Part shown: positions 37,921 to 45,365 of the stretch, in pieces | How the letters are laid out: every line of letters begins with the position of its first letter | Position numbering within the stretch: the stretch's first letter is position 1 | NCBI RefSeq assembly: GCF_047250385.1 | Contig: NZ_JBLBVM010000055.1 | Span: 372,001-436,000, forward strand | DNA from: Glaciecola sp047250385 | GTDB taxonomy: Bacteria; Pseudomonadota; Gammaproteobacteria; Enterobacterales; Alteromonadaceae | Reading direction: 5' to 3' | DNA length: 64,000 nt | The notes under the pieces: model-generated | What the model was told of the DNA's origin: nothing | Databases searched by the model: none | What the model saw: only the letters and a program-made list of their open reading frames with translations | Translations under genes and position numbers: made by a program

Positions 37921-37956
37921 AAAAAAGAGGTAAGTCAATGACTTACCTCTTTTTTG
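37921..37956 (+). terminator. Terminator directly behind tRNA-Leu (island-borne)
   Basis: A long perfect stem, AGAGGTAAGT / ACTTACCTCT extended by A-T pairs, with loop CAATG, ends in a T-run. It starts 4 bp after the tRNA and lies inside the island, so the element supplies its own stop for secG-tRNA transcription. It would also stop the integrase message from the other side. Confidence 0.85.
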
Positions 37957-37979
37957 CTTTAGACTGGATCGCTCTTGGA

Positions 37980-39209
37980 TCACGATGCTAACTTTACTGA
38001 AGCTTGTTTAGCCATATCGGGTGCTTCCGATTTCATCCAACGTCCGTAGTGTTTTTCTAGCATCTTAATGCTTTTATGTCCCATTTGAACTGCTATCCAT
38101 TTGAGTGGCATACCCGCTGTAATTAGCTGGCTACCATATGTATGTCGAGCTTGACCAATAGCTCTATACCTAACACCGGCTTGCTTGCATAATGGCTTCA
38201 TAATCATTTTGCTGAATGACTCGTTGCCAGACCAGGGGCTACTAGACTCAGAACTAACAACTAAAAATTGAAGTTCTTCTGTAAAAGCTCTTCTATTATC
38301 CCTTGCTAGTACATTAACTTTACGCGATGTTGCGTTAGTGCGTAATGCTAGTAACTTTTCTAACGCTTCCTTCGCTTGATCAAGTAACTCGACGGTTCTG
38401 AAACTACCGTCAGTTTTTGTAGCGGCATAAACACCTTTAACCACACTTCTATTTACTGTAATTGTTCCCGCAGAGAGGTCAATATCGCTGAGTGACAGCG
38501 CTAATAACTCGGATGGCCTTAAGCCGGTCCAGCAAGCAAATATTACTGCTAGCTGCTCTATTTCTCTTGAAATACCTACGTTAGCAAGTTTTTTGATTTC
38601 AGCCTTTGTGAATGGGTCTGCATTATCAACACTGCCTTTCTTTGGATTAGTAACATAACTCATTGGATTTTTTTCCAATAAGTCGTCTTCGTAAGCTAAA
38701 TTAAAAGTAGCTCGAAGTGGGGTAAGAACTTCACCAATAGTTTTATTCGCCAAGTGATCCAGTTGTTCAGCAATTAAAGCTTTAATCTCCGATACTGTTA
38801 TTGTTGTCAAGCATCGACCGTGAAAAGCAGGGATGATGTAGTTTTCAGCTCTGTTTTTAAAATTGTAGAAAGACTTCTCCCTAGTTGTGCTTTCACTTAA
38901 CTTCAGCGCTTTGCTCATAAATACGTCAAATGGAACAGACATTTTGTTGTTCTCATCATTAAACATCTTTAGCGCTTTTTTTGAATTTGGAAAATTTGCA
39001 ATGTAATCAAATGTTCCAACTTCAATTTGATAGCAAATTGAAGTTCTCTTGTTGGCTGCCATTTCAATATTTTTTTCAGTCAGGGGAACATTCTTGAGCG
39101 TTTCAGCACAACGTTCTCCTTTGTAAGTAAATAGCAGGCGTATTGAACTCCCGTGTAGTTGTATACCTTTATGCTTGCTTATTTTGAGCTTTGCTTGTTG
39201 AAGATCCAT
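37980..39209 (-). CDS. int: Tyrosine-type site-specific integrase
   Basis: Catalyses integration and excision at the tRNA-Leu site. An N-terminal arm-binding domain (SIRLLFTYKGERCAETLKN), a core-binding SAM-like domain (about residues 95-190) and the catalytic domain with Arg in CWTGLRPSELLALSLSD, RHTYGS, GHKS and the nucleophile in LEKHYGRWM are visible. I use the ATG at 39209 (MDLQQAKLK, 409 aa); a GTG at 39224 with GAGGGG upstream is an alternative, and longer readings overlap the Xis-like gene. It reads toward the tRNA, the usual position next to attL. Confidence 0.92.
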   Translation of the reverse strand: MDLQQAKLKISKHKGIQLHGSSIRLLFTYKGERCAETLKNVPLTEKNIEMAANKRTSICYQIEVGTFDYIANFPNSKKALKMFNDENNKMSVPFDVFMSKALKLSESTTREKSFYNFKNRAENYIIPAFHGRCLTTITVSEIKALIAEQLDHLANKTIGEVLTPLRATFNLAYEDDLLEKNPMSYVTNPKKGSVDNADPFTKAEIKKLANVGISREIEQLAVIFACWTGLRPSELLALSLSDIDLSAGTITVNRSVVKGVYAATKTDGSFRTVELLDQAKEALEKLLALRTNATSRKVNVLARDNRRAFTEELQFLVVSSESSSPWSGNESFSKMIMKPLCKQAGVRYRAIGQARHTYGSQLITAGMPLKWIAVQMGHKSIKMLEKHYGRWMKSEAPDMAKQASVKLAS

Positions 39210-39226
39210 TGTTTGAATACCCACTA

Positions 39227-39448
39227 TTATTGTTTCCCCTCGACCCAAGAGTCTAAATTTTCGAAATGCCACATGATGGTGCCGACAGGGTCCTTAACCC
39301 AGTGAATACCTTCAATAAACTTTCCTGACTTACGTCTACTTGTTAGTTGGTCCGCCGTTAATCCTTTAAACGCCTCAACAATTCGAGGGTGTACCCACCC
39401 AAGCTGAAACATTCCAGTGTTGGTTGAGGGAACGACTTTTTTCTTCAT
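39227..39448 (-). CDS. Xis/AlpA-like small DNA-binding protein
   Basis: A 73-aa basic protein with a winged-helix-like pattern (TADQLTSRRKSGKFIEGIHWVKDP, then VEGKQ at the end) of the kind found in excisionase-type proteins beside integrases. It ends just before the integrase start on the same strand and is probably cotranscribed. Expected role is to direct excision and control integrase expression; this is inferred from size, pattern and position. Confidence 0.6.
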   Translation of the reverse strand: MKKKVVPSTNTGMFQLGWVHPRIVEAFKGLTADQLTSRRKSGKFIEGIHWVKDPVGTIMWHFENLDSWVEGKQ

Positions 39449-39787
39449 AGATACCTTCTTTATTAAAAATAAATGCGATTGGTGAGTTAATAGGTTAACA
39501 ACATTCGTTTATTTCAAGAAAACTTACGGGTTTTTGAAAACGCGCTAATATTTATAAGAAAGGATTAGATTTTTATTTATTATAACTGTATGAAATATAT
39601 GGAAATAATAGTGATTCTGTGATAGTTTTCAAATTCTTTTACTGATATGTCAGCGCAAAAATTTGCCTCGTCAAGAAATTGTTATAATTTAATTTGAATA
39701 ATAATTACTTCGAAGCTTTTCGCCGCAAACCATTAGTTTTCCCATATTGCTCATATGTATTTTTTTAAATCTAAAAAAAGGAAAACT
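39449..39787 (+). promoter_or_regulatory. Divergent region left of the small island genes
   Basis: About 340 bp, strongly AT-rich, no gene. An extended -10 (TG-T-TATAAT, 39680-39688) is visible for plus-strand transcription toward 39788. The Xis/integrase promoter should be on the other strand but is not distinct. Confidence 0.4.
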
Positions 39788-40042
39788 ATGGCGAGTGAAA
39801 ATTTTCACCATAATATAAATACAAATTCGGACTTTGACGAAGTTGTGATGTGCTTGTATGAATCAATTGTGATAAACCCCTGTTATATCGGAGGCAATCA
39901 AGAAAGTTTATTTAGTAACGCGAGTGAGCGTAAAGACCAAATCATATACCATCTCAATAAAACCATATTGATACCTGAACACGCTAAACTTGCTACAGAT
40001 TTAGCATCAGCACTTTTAAAGAACGATAATTTTCGCTACTAA
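39788..40042 (+). CDS. Hypothetical protein, 84 aa
   Basis: I do not recognise this protein. It is small, acidic and probably soluble, with no cysteines beyond two and no membrane segment. The ATG at 39788 is chosen because AAGGA lies 7 nt upstream; an in-frame ATG at 39755 would add a Lys-rich tail with no ribosome site. It is followed 39 bp later by another unknown gene in the same direction, and both end at the perfect palindromic terminator at 40503. Confidence 0.5.
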   Translation: MASENFHHNINTNSDFDEVVMCLYESIVINPCYIGGNQESLFSNASERKDQIIYHLNKTILIPEHAKLATDLASALLKNDNFRY

Positions 40043-40081
40043 TTAGCCTACTTAACTTCGAGTACATAAATCGAGGTTAAA

Positions 40082-40504
40082 ATGGAAAACAAAACAAAAG
40101 AACAAAATCTATTCACAAAAGTTTATAAAAGAGCAAGTAAGTCACCGTTTGACGATCATGGAACTATCCTTTGGCTTGCTTGCTGTGTAGAAACCGACAA
40201 CGATGAAGTGCAGTTGAGTTATGAGCGTTATATATATCTTCATCGAAGTGCAAATGGTGAAATATGCGGTATAAGCGTGAGTAAGCAAATTTTAGGTGAA
40301 AACCCTGAGTTTGAGGACAACAGGTATATGACGGGAATTATGATGTACAGATTCTTATTACTTCATATATCTGAAATATATGAATTTTGTGATGTATTTC
40401 GTGATCAGTTTATTGAGCTGTTTCTTATTCCGCCTTTGGAGTATTTTAGCGCAGCGGATGATTATTGGTCACAAGTAATAGCCGAAGCTGAAAGCAATTG
40501 TTAG
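40082..40504 (+). CDS. Hypothetical protein, 140 aa
   Basis: Not recognised. A soluble acidic protein rich in aromatic residues (LSYERYIYLHRSANGE, MMYRFLLLHISEIYEFC), without signal peptide or membrane helix. Its stop codon lies inside the left arm of a terminator hairpin. It sits between the integration genes and the restriction cluster, a place where small regulators or anti-restriction proteins are common, but nothing in the sequence proves such a role. Confidence 0.5.
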   Translation: MENKTKEQNLFTKVYKRASKSPFDDHGTILWLACCVETDNDEVQLSYERYIYLHRSANGEICGISVSKQILGENPEFEDNRYMTGIMMYRFLLLHISEIYEFCDVFRDQFIELFLIPPLEYFSAADDYWSQVIAEAESNC

Positions 40505-40526
40505 CGAACCCTAGGGTTCGCTTTTT
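40503..40526 (+). terminator. Rho-independent terminator
   Basis: A perfect 20-bp palindrome AGCGAACCCT / AGGGTTCGCT followed by TTTT, closing the two small genes at 39788-40504. Confidence 0.78.
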
Positions 40527-40581
40527 CCTATATACTACACGAGAGAGGCTAAAATAATATCTTTGTAATATTTGAAATAAG

Positions 40582-40661
40582 TGCATCAATGAAAAGATGC
40601 ATTTAATGCTTGACTAATATTTAACCATTCTATATTGTAACTGCATCAACTAAATGGTGCA
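40582..40661 (+). promoter_or_regulatory. Promoter flanked by two related palindromes (half-HsdS gene)
   Basis: Palindrome 1 (40582-40601) is TGCATC-N8-GATGCA, perfect; palindrome 2 (40642-40661) is TGCATC-N8-GGTGCA, one mismatch. Each is followed by a TTTAATGC/GTTTATGC-like sequence, and the copies are exactly 60 bp apart. Between them lie TTGACT (40610-40615), 17 bp and TATTGT (40633-40638). This is the layout of an autoregulated promoter with one operator upstream of -35 and one just after -10. Confidence 0.6.
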
Positions 40662-40665
40662 GTTT

Positions 40666-41250
40666 ATGCGTAAGCAAACAATCCTATTAAAAGACATTGC
40701 AGAAATTAAAGCAGGGCATCCATTTCGGGGAAGAATACAACCTGAGAATGATGGGGCGGTTCGCGCTGTCCAATTAAAAGACGTCGATAAAGACGGGCTT
40801 ATTGTATGGGATAGTCTTGTTAAAACTGAGATAACCGGCAGGAAAGTACCTAATTGGCTTCAAAAGGGAGACATATTGTTTGCAGCCCGTGGCTTCCGCA
40901 ACGTTGCAGCGTATATAGATACAGAATTCAAAAATATAGTGTGTGCACAGCATTTCTTTCATATTCGTTTGCATACCAACACGATATTACCAGAGTTCTT
41001 AGCCTGGCATCTAAACCAACATACATCACAAAAGCACTTCGCTAAGTATTCGCAAGGTAGTGCTGTAGCGAGCATTCCAAGAGGCTTCTTGGCATCTACA
41101 CCGCTAAGCGTACCTGATATAAACCAACAACAAACCGCAGTTTCATTTTACAATGCATGCATTAGAGAGAAACAGATACTACAAACACTAATTAAAAATA
41201 GAGAATTACAAATGGAAGGTGTTGCCAAGCAACTACTCAGCAAACAATGA
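40666..41250 (+). CDS. Stand-alone half-HsdS (single target-recognition domain)
   Basis: A 194-aa protein resembling one half of a type I specificity subunit: a TRD-like N-terminal segment (LKDIAEIKAGHPFRGRI, about residues 7-23), the LQKGDILFAARGFRN and SQGSAVASIPRGFLASTPLSVPD patterns typical of HsdS, then a long helix (TAVSFYNACIREKQILQTLIKNRELQ) like the HsdS spacer. It is not in the overlapping operon; it has its own promoter. I prefer the ATG at 40666 since the ATG at 40654 lies inside the second palindrome. It could act as a dimeric DNA-binding regulator, or as an alternative specificity subunit for HsdM; both are inferences. Confidence 0.7.
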   Translation: MRKQTILLKDIAEIKAGHPFRGRIQPENDGAVRAVQLKDVDKDGLIVWDSLVKTEITGRKVPNWLQKGDILFAARGFRNVAAYIDTEFKNIVCAQHFFHIRLHTNTILPEFLAWHLNQHTSQKHFAKYSQGSAVASIPRGFLASTPLSVPDINQQQTAVSFYNACIREKQILQTLIKNRELQMEGVAKQLLSKQ

Positions 41251-41261
41251 ATGAATACTCG

Positions 41262-41286
41262 TAACTGCGTCTCGGCATAACTGCGT
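41262..41286 (+). promoter_or_regulatory. Direct repeats upstream of hsdM
   Basis: TAACTGCGT occurs twice (41262-41270 and 41278-41286) with a 16-bp period, about 55-75 bp before the hsdM start. They could be half-sites of a regulator; no clear -35/-10 pair is visible around them. AAGGA near 41328 is the hsdM ribosome site. Confidence 0.4.
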
Positions 41287-41339
41287 ATCTACGATAATTA
41301 AAAATACTTTCCAATAATAAAAACATCAAGGACACAAGA

Positions 41340-42905
41340 ATGAGCAAGCAAGATAGCCAAAGCAACCTAAACAATAACGACATGGTCAATCAAGACCAAA
41401 TCAACAAAGCGGTTTGGAATGCCTGTGATACGTTTCGCGGAACTGTAGATCCTTCCATCTACAAAGACTTCATTTTGACTATGTTATTTTTAAAGTACAT
41501 ATCAGATGTTTATCAAGATGAATACGAGGGCTTAGTAAAGCTCCATGGTGATAACCCAGAGCTAATTCACGCAATGATGGCAAAGCAACGTTTTGTATTA
41601 CCTAAAGGCTCAAGTTTTTGGGATTTATATGAAGCGCGTCACGAGCCTGGAAACGGACAACGAATTGACCAAGCTTTGCACGCTATTGAAGAAGCAAATG
41701 GCGGTAAGCTTAAGAATGTGTTCCAAGACATCAGCTTTAACACTGACAAGCTAGGTCAAGAAAAGCAAAAGAACGATCTACTGCGGCACATATTAGAAGA
41801 CTTTGGTAAAGAGATACTCAACTTACGCCCTAGCCGAGTTGGTTCATTGGATATCATTGGTAATGCCTATGAATTCCTCATAAAGAACTTCGCTGCTAGT
41901 AGTGGTAAATCGGCAGGAGAGTTCTATACCCCGCCAGAGGTATCAGACCTACTAGCGATAATTCTCGATCCTCAAGAAGGTGATCAAATTTGTGATCCAG
42001 CTTGCGGTTCAGGCTCGCTATTGATGAAGTGTGGTCGTATGGTTAGAAAGAACTTCAATGGCTCAAAAAAATACGCTTTATTTGGGCAAGAAGCTATAGG
42101 CTCTACTTGGGCCTTGGCTAAAATGAATATGTTCCTGCACGGTGAAGACAATCACCGAATAGAGTGGGGCGATACTATACGCCACCCTATGTTGCTCGAT
42201 AAATCAGGCAAAGGCTTACTGCATTTTGATATTGTGACTGCAAACCCTCCTTTTAGTTTGGATAAGTGGGGTGTTGACGGCGCAGCCAATGATGAATTCG
42301 GACGGTTTCGAAGAGGTGTGCCACCCAAGACAAAAGGCGACTATGCATTCATCAGCCATATGATAGAAACCTTAAAACCAGGTTCGTCATCGCAGAAAGG
42401 CGGGCGAATGGGTGTTGTTGTTCCTCACGGCGTTCTATTCAGGGCTTCATCAGAAGGTAAGATACGTCAGCAACTTATTGAAGAGAACCTACTCGATGCT
42501 GTAATAGGCTTACCCGAGAAGCTATTTTTTGGTACTGGTATTCCTGCTGCAATATTGATCTTTAAGAAAAAGAAAACAGACAATAACGTAATGTTTATTG
42601 ATGCTAGCCGCGAGTTTAAGTCAGGTAAGAATCAAAACCAACTAACACCAAACAACATCAAAGATATTTTTGATGCATACAAGCATCGGGAAACTAAAGA
42701 GAAATATGCATACCTAGCTAGCTTTGATGAAATCAAAGAGAATGATTTCAACCTTAATATTCCGCGTTATGTTGATACTTTTGTGGAAGAGGAAGAGATT
42801 GACTTGGTTGCAGTGCGAGATGAGCGTATTCATTTACAAAACGAACTAAAAACTTTGGAAGTTGAAATGGGTCGTTATCTTGAGGAGCTTGGCTATGGCT
42901 CGTAG
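41340..42905 (+). CDS. hsdM: Type I restriction-modification methyltransferase HsdM
   Basis: N6-adenine DNA methyltransferase subunit. The N-terminal HsdM helical domain is followed by GEFYTPPEV, the SAM-binding motif DPACGSGSLL and the catalytic NPPF (DIVTANPPFSLDKWGV). At 521 aa it has normal length. It forms M2S with HsdS and, with HsdR, the restriction complex. The final codons overlap the hsdS start by 11 bp (ATGGCTCGTAG), so translation is coupled. It is the first gene of a seven-gene overlapping operon. Confidence 0.95.
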   Translation: MSKQDSQSNLNNNDMVNQDQINKAVWNACDTFRGTVDPSIYKDFILTMLFLKYISDVYQDEYEGLVKLHGDNPELIHAMMAKQRFVLPKGSSFWDLYEARHEPGNGQRIDQALHAIEEANGGKLKNVFQDISFNTDKLGQEKQKNDLLRHILEDFGKEILNLRPSRVGSLDIIGNAYEFLIKNFAASSGKSAGEFYTPPEVSDLLAIILDPQEGDQICDPACGSGSLLMKCGRMVRKNFNGSKKYALFGQEAIGSTWALAKMNMFLHGEDNHRIEWGDTIRHPMLLDKSGKGLLHFDIVTANPPFSLDKWGVDGAANDEFGRFRRGVPPKTKGDYAFISHMIETLKPGSSSQKGGRMGVVVPHGVLFRASSEGKIRQQLIEENLLDAVIGLPEKLFFGTGIPAAILIFKKKKTDNNVMFIDASREFKSGKNQNQLTPNNIKDIFDAYKHRETKEKYAYLASFDEIKENDFNLNIPRYVDTFVEEEEIDLVAVRDERIHLQNELKTLEVEMGRYLEELGYGS

Positions 42906-44079
42906 TTTAAGCCCTGAGCAAATACCACTAGGTTGGAGTTACGGTTTGCTTGACAACATGGTTGAAAGGGTCAGTGGTCATACGCCCAATAAATCTCATC
43001 CAGAATATTGGAATGGTGGAATTAAATGGATTTCACTTTCTGATTCGTCTCGACTAGATAATGGATATATTTATGAAACTGATAAAGAGATTTCTGAACT
43101 GGGAATTAAAAATAGCTCAGCACAGATACATCCTGCCAAAACAGTAGTTCTTTCCAGAGACGCAGGTATTGGGAAAAGTGGCGTAATGGCGGAGCCTATG
43201 GCTGTGAGTCAGCACTTTATCGCATGGAAGTGTGACAACACTAAAAAAATGAATAGTTGGTATTTATATAACTGGCTTCAGTTACATAAGCGCGAATTCG
43301 AAAGGCAAGCAGTAGGTTCAACCATCAAAACAATAGGGTTGCCATACTTCAAAAAACTGACTATTGCCGCACCACCTTATCAAGAACAATGCAAAATAGC
43401 CGAAATCCTATCCACTTGGGATAAGGCGATCCGCAACACCAAGCGCCTAATTGAAAACAGCAAACAACAGAAAAAAGCCCTAATGCAACAACTGCTCACA
43501 GGCAAAAAGCGTTTGCTTGATGATTCAGGTAAGCAGTTTGAGGGCGAGTGGACAAAAGTCGAGTTGGGCAAGTTACTTGATTATAAACAACCTACATCAT
43601 ATTTAGTTAAGTCTACTGAATATTCAAAAGGGTACAGCACACCAGTATTGACTGCTGGAAAAACATTTATTCTCGGTTATTCAAATGAGGACTTTGGAAT
43701 ATTTAATGAAAAGTTACCGGTTATAATATTTGATGATTTCACAACTGCCAGTAAGTTTGTAGACTTTTCTTTTAAGGCTAAATCTAGTGCAATGAAAATA
43801 TTAGTAGCGAAAGATGGTATTTCGACTAAATATGTATATGAGAGCATACAGATGCTGAATTATCCTGTCGGAGGCCACCAGCGACATTGGATTTCGATAT
43901 TTTCGAATTTAGTTATAGGAATGCCTTGCAAAGAAGAGCAGAGAAAGATCGCGGCTGTTTTGAATAATTTGGATAGCGAAAATAAAATACTCAACAAACA
44001 ACTCAAAGATCTTAAACAAGAGAAAAAAGCTCTAATGCAACAGTTATTAACCGGTAAACGTCGAGTAAAAGTAGATTAG
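42895..44079 (+). CDS. hsdS: Type I specificity subunit HsdS
   Basis: Two-TRD DNA-recognition subunit (394 aa). TRD1 (about residues 8-165) ends in PPYQEQCKIAEILSTWDKAI, the central spacer helix ends KKALMQQLLTGKKR, TRD2 follows (about residues 215-345), and a C-terminal spacer repeats KKALMQQLLTGKRR. The two spacer DNA segments (43469-43511 and 44021-44063) are near-identical and could recombine to swap domains. Start ATG at 42895 overlaps hsdM. SIR2 begins 14 bp after its stop, without a terminator. Confidence 0.93.
   Translation: MARSLSPEQIPLGWSYGLLDNMVERVSGHTPNKSHPEYWNGGIKWISLSDSSRLDNGYIYETDKEISELGIKNSSAQIHPAKTVVLSRDAGIGKSGVMAEPMAVSQHFIAWKCDNTKKMNSWYLYNWLQLHKREFERQAVGSTIKTIGLPYFKKLTIAAPPYQEQCKIAEILSTWDKAIRNTKRLIENSKQQKKALMQQLLTGKKRLLDDSGKQFEGEWTKVELGKLLDYKQPTSYLVKSTEYSKGYSTPVLTAGKTFILGYSNEDFGIFNEKLPVIIFDDFTTASKFVDFSFKAKSSAMKILVAKDGISTKYVYESIQMLNYPVGGHQRHWISIFSNLVIGMPCKEEQRKIAAVLNNLDSENKILNKQLKDLKQEKKALMQQLLTGKRRVKVD
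43469..44063 (+). repeat. Intragenic direct repeats in hsdS
   Basis: Two ~43-bp copies (43469-43511, 44021-44063) encode the paired KKALMQQLLTGK helices behind each TRD. The first ~22 bases are nearly identical. Such repeats allow homologous exchange of TRDs between HsdS genes. Confidence 0.7.
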
Positions 44080-44093
44080 AGGGATTTAAAACG

Positions 44094-45365
44094 ATGAGTG
44101 ACGTCAAAAAATTAGCTAGTGAATATTTGGTTTTTAAGCAGGGACAAGAAAGCTTACTCAATGAACTAGATTCTGTTGATGAGGGACTTGAAAAGATTAA
44201 GACTAAGCTATCTGACCTGAGTAACATAAAGAACCTTCACTTCTTAATGGGAGCTGGGGTCAGTTCAGATTCAATACCTGCAATGGCTCAATTGATAGAT
44301 ATAGTGCAAGGATGTGTAGATAGTGAACAGACAGCAACTGCTTTATCCACATCTACCAATGGTCTCACTCATGCTGACTTAAAAGAATTATTTCAATCAG
44401 CGAAAGATCATTCCCCAAATAATCTAGAGGATATATTAGGAACATTTTATGCTAAACGGGCTTTCCAGAACGGTACTGGTCAACAAGATGAATTAAATGA
44501 TTTCTTGATAGAGTTAATAGAAACGCAAATCTACAATTCAATTAACATCGACTGCACCTCTGCTGCCGCTTCAAAATCGATGGGGCTATACAAGCAGCTT
44601 TATCAAAAACTATCATTAAGAAACAAGGATTTGGCGAGAGTTAATGTATTCACTACAAATAATGATCTACTAAGTGAGACAGCCCTCGGATACTTAAACA
44701 TTAACTACAACAATGGTTTTAGTAGTGGTCTTTCTCGAACATTTAACCCAGCGCGGTTTTCATATACCTTTTCAAGGAAGATTGACTCAGGGATGGAGAA
44801 ATATGAACCGCTAGAAAATATGGTTTACCTATATAAACTTCATGGTTCTATCAGCTGGATTGAATCTGAAGACAATTCATTTTTTAACATAAAAGAGGTT
44901 GACGTAAAACCGAATCTACCATCGAATGGAAAGAATGTACTGATTTATCCAACCCCTCTAAAACAAAACAAGAGTTTAGGTTCTCCATATTCGGACCTCA
45001 TCAGAGAGTTCCAAAACAAGTTGTTACTTCAACATGGTGTACTAATCGTTATTGGTTATAGTTTTAGTGATGAACATATAAATAATGCAATTTACTCAGC
45101 TTTAGCATCAAACTCTAGTTTGAGTGTCATTGTATTTGGTAATTACCCAGATGAAAATTTAACCAAGCTTACTGATCGCCGTATTTATCAGATATCCGGA
45201 GAGATTGAACTGCCATCTGATGAAGGTGCTGCGCCAGAGACTGAGAAAATTCACTACTTCAATTATATTGTTAATAACCTAATACCTGATCTCGATAGGA
45301 ATAAAGACAATGAAATCCTAAAAGAGTTTATCGATTCGCTTAAATCTACTAGAGGTGACTTATGA
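44094..45365 (+). CDS. SIR2-family NAD-processing defence protein
   Basis: A 423-aa SIR2-like protein without a membrane segment. NAD-binding and catalytic motifs are visible: FLMGAGVS (Gly53-Ser57), FTTNND (residues 186-191, the usual Asn/Asp catalytic pair), His250 in KLHGSISW, and the closing Rossmann segment VLIVIGYSFSDEHIN. Prokaryotic SIR2 proteins of this kind deplete NAD+ to stop phage growth; SIR2 plus HerA is a described antiphage pair (Nezha-type). Its stop overlaps the HerA start (ATGA), so the pair is translationally coupled. NAD depletion rather than deacetylation is inferred from this context. Confidence 0.88.
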   Translation: MSDVKKLASEYLVFKQGQESLLNELDSVDEGLEKIKTKLSDLSNIKNLHFLMGAGVSSDSIPAMAQLIDIVQGCVDSEQTATALSTSTNGLTHADLKELFQSAKDHSPNNLEDILGTFYAKRAFQNGTGQQDELNDFLIELIETQIYNSINIDCTSAAASKSMGLYKQLYQKLSLRNKDLARVNVFTTNNDLLSETALGYLNINYNNGFSSGLSRTFNPARFSYTFSRKIDSGMEKYEPLENMVYLYKLHGSISWIESEDNSFFNIKEVDVKPNLPSNGKNVLIYPTPLKQNKSLGSPYSDLIREFQNKLLLQHGVLIVIGYSFSDEHINNAIYSALASNSSLSVIVFGNYPDENLTKLTDRRIYQISGEIELPSDEGAAPETEKIHYFNYIVNNLIPDLDRNKDNEILKEFIDSLKSTRGDL

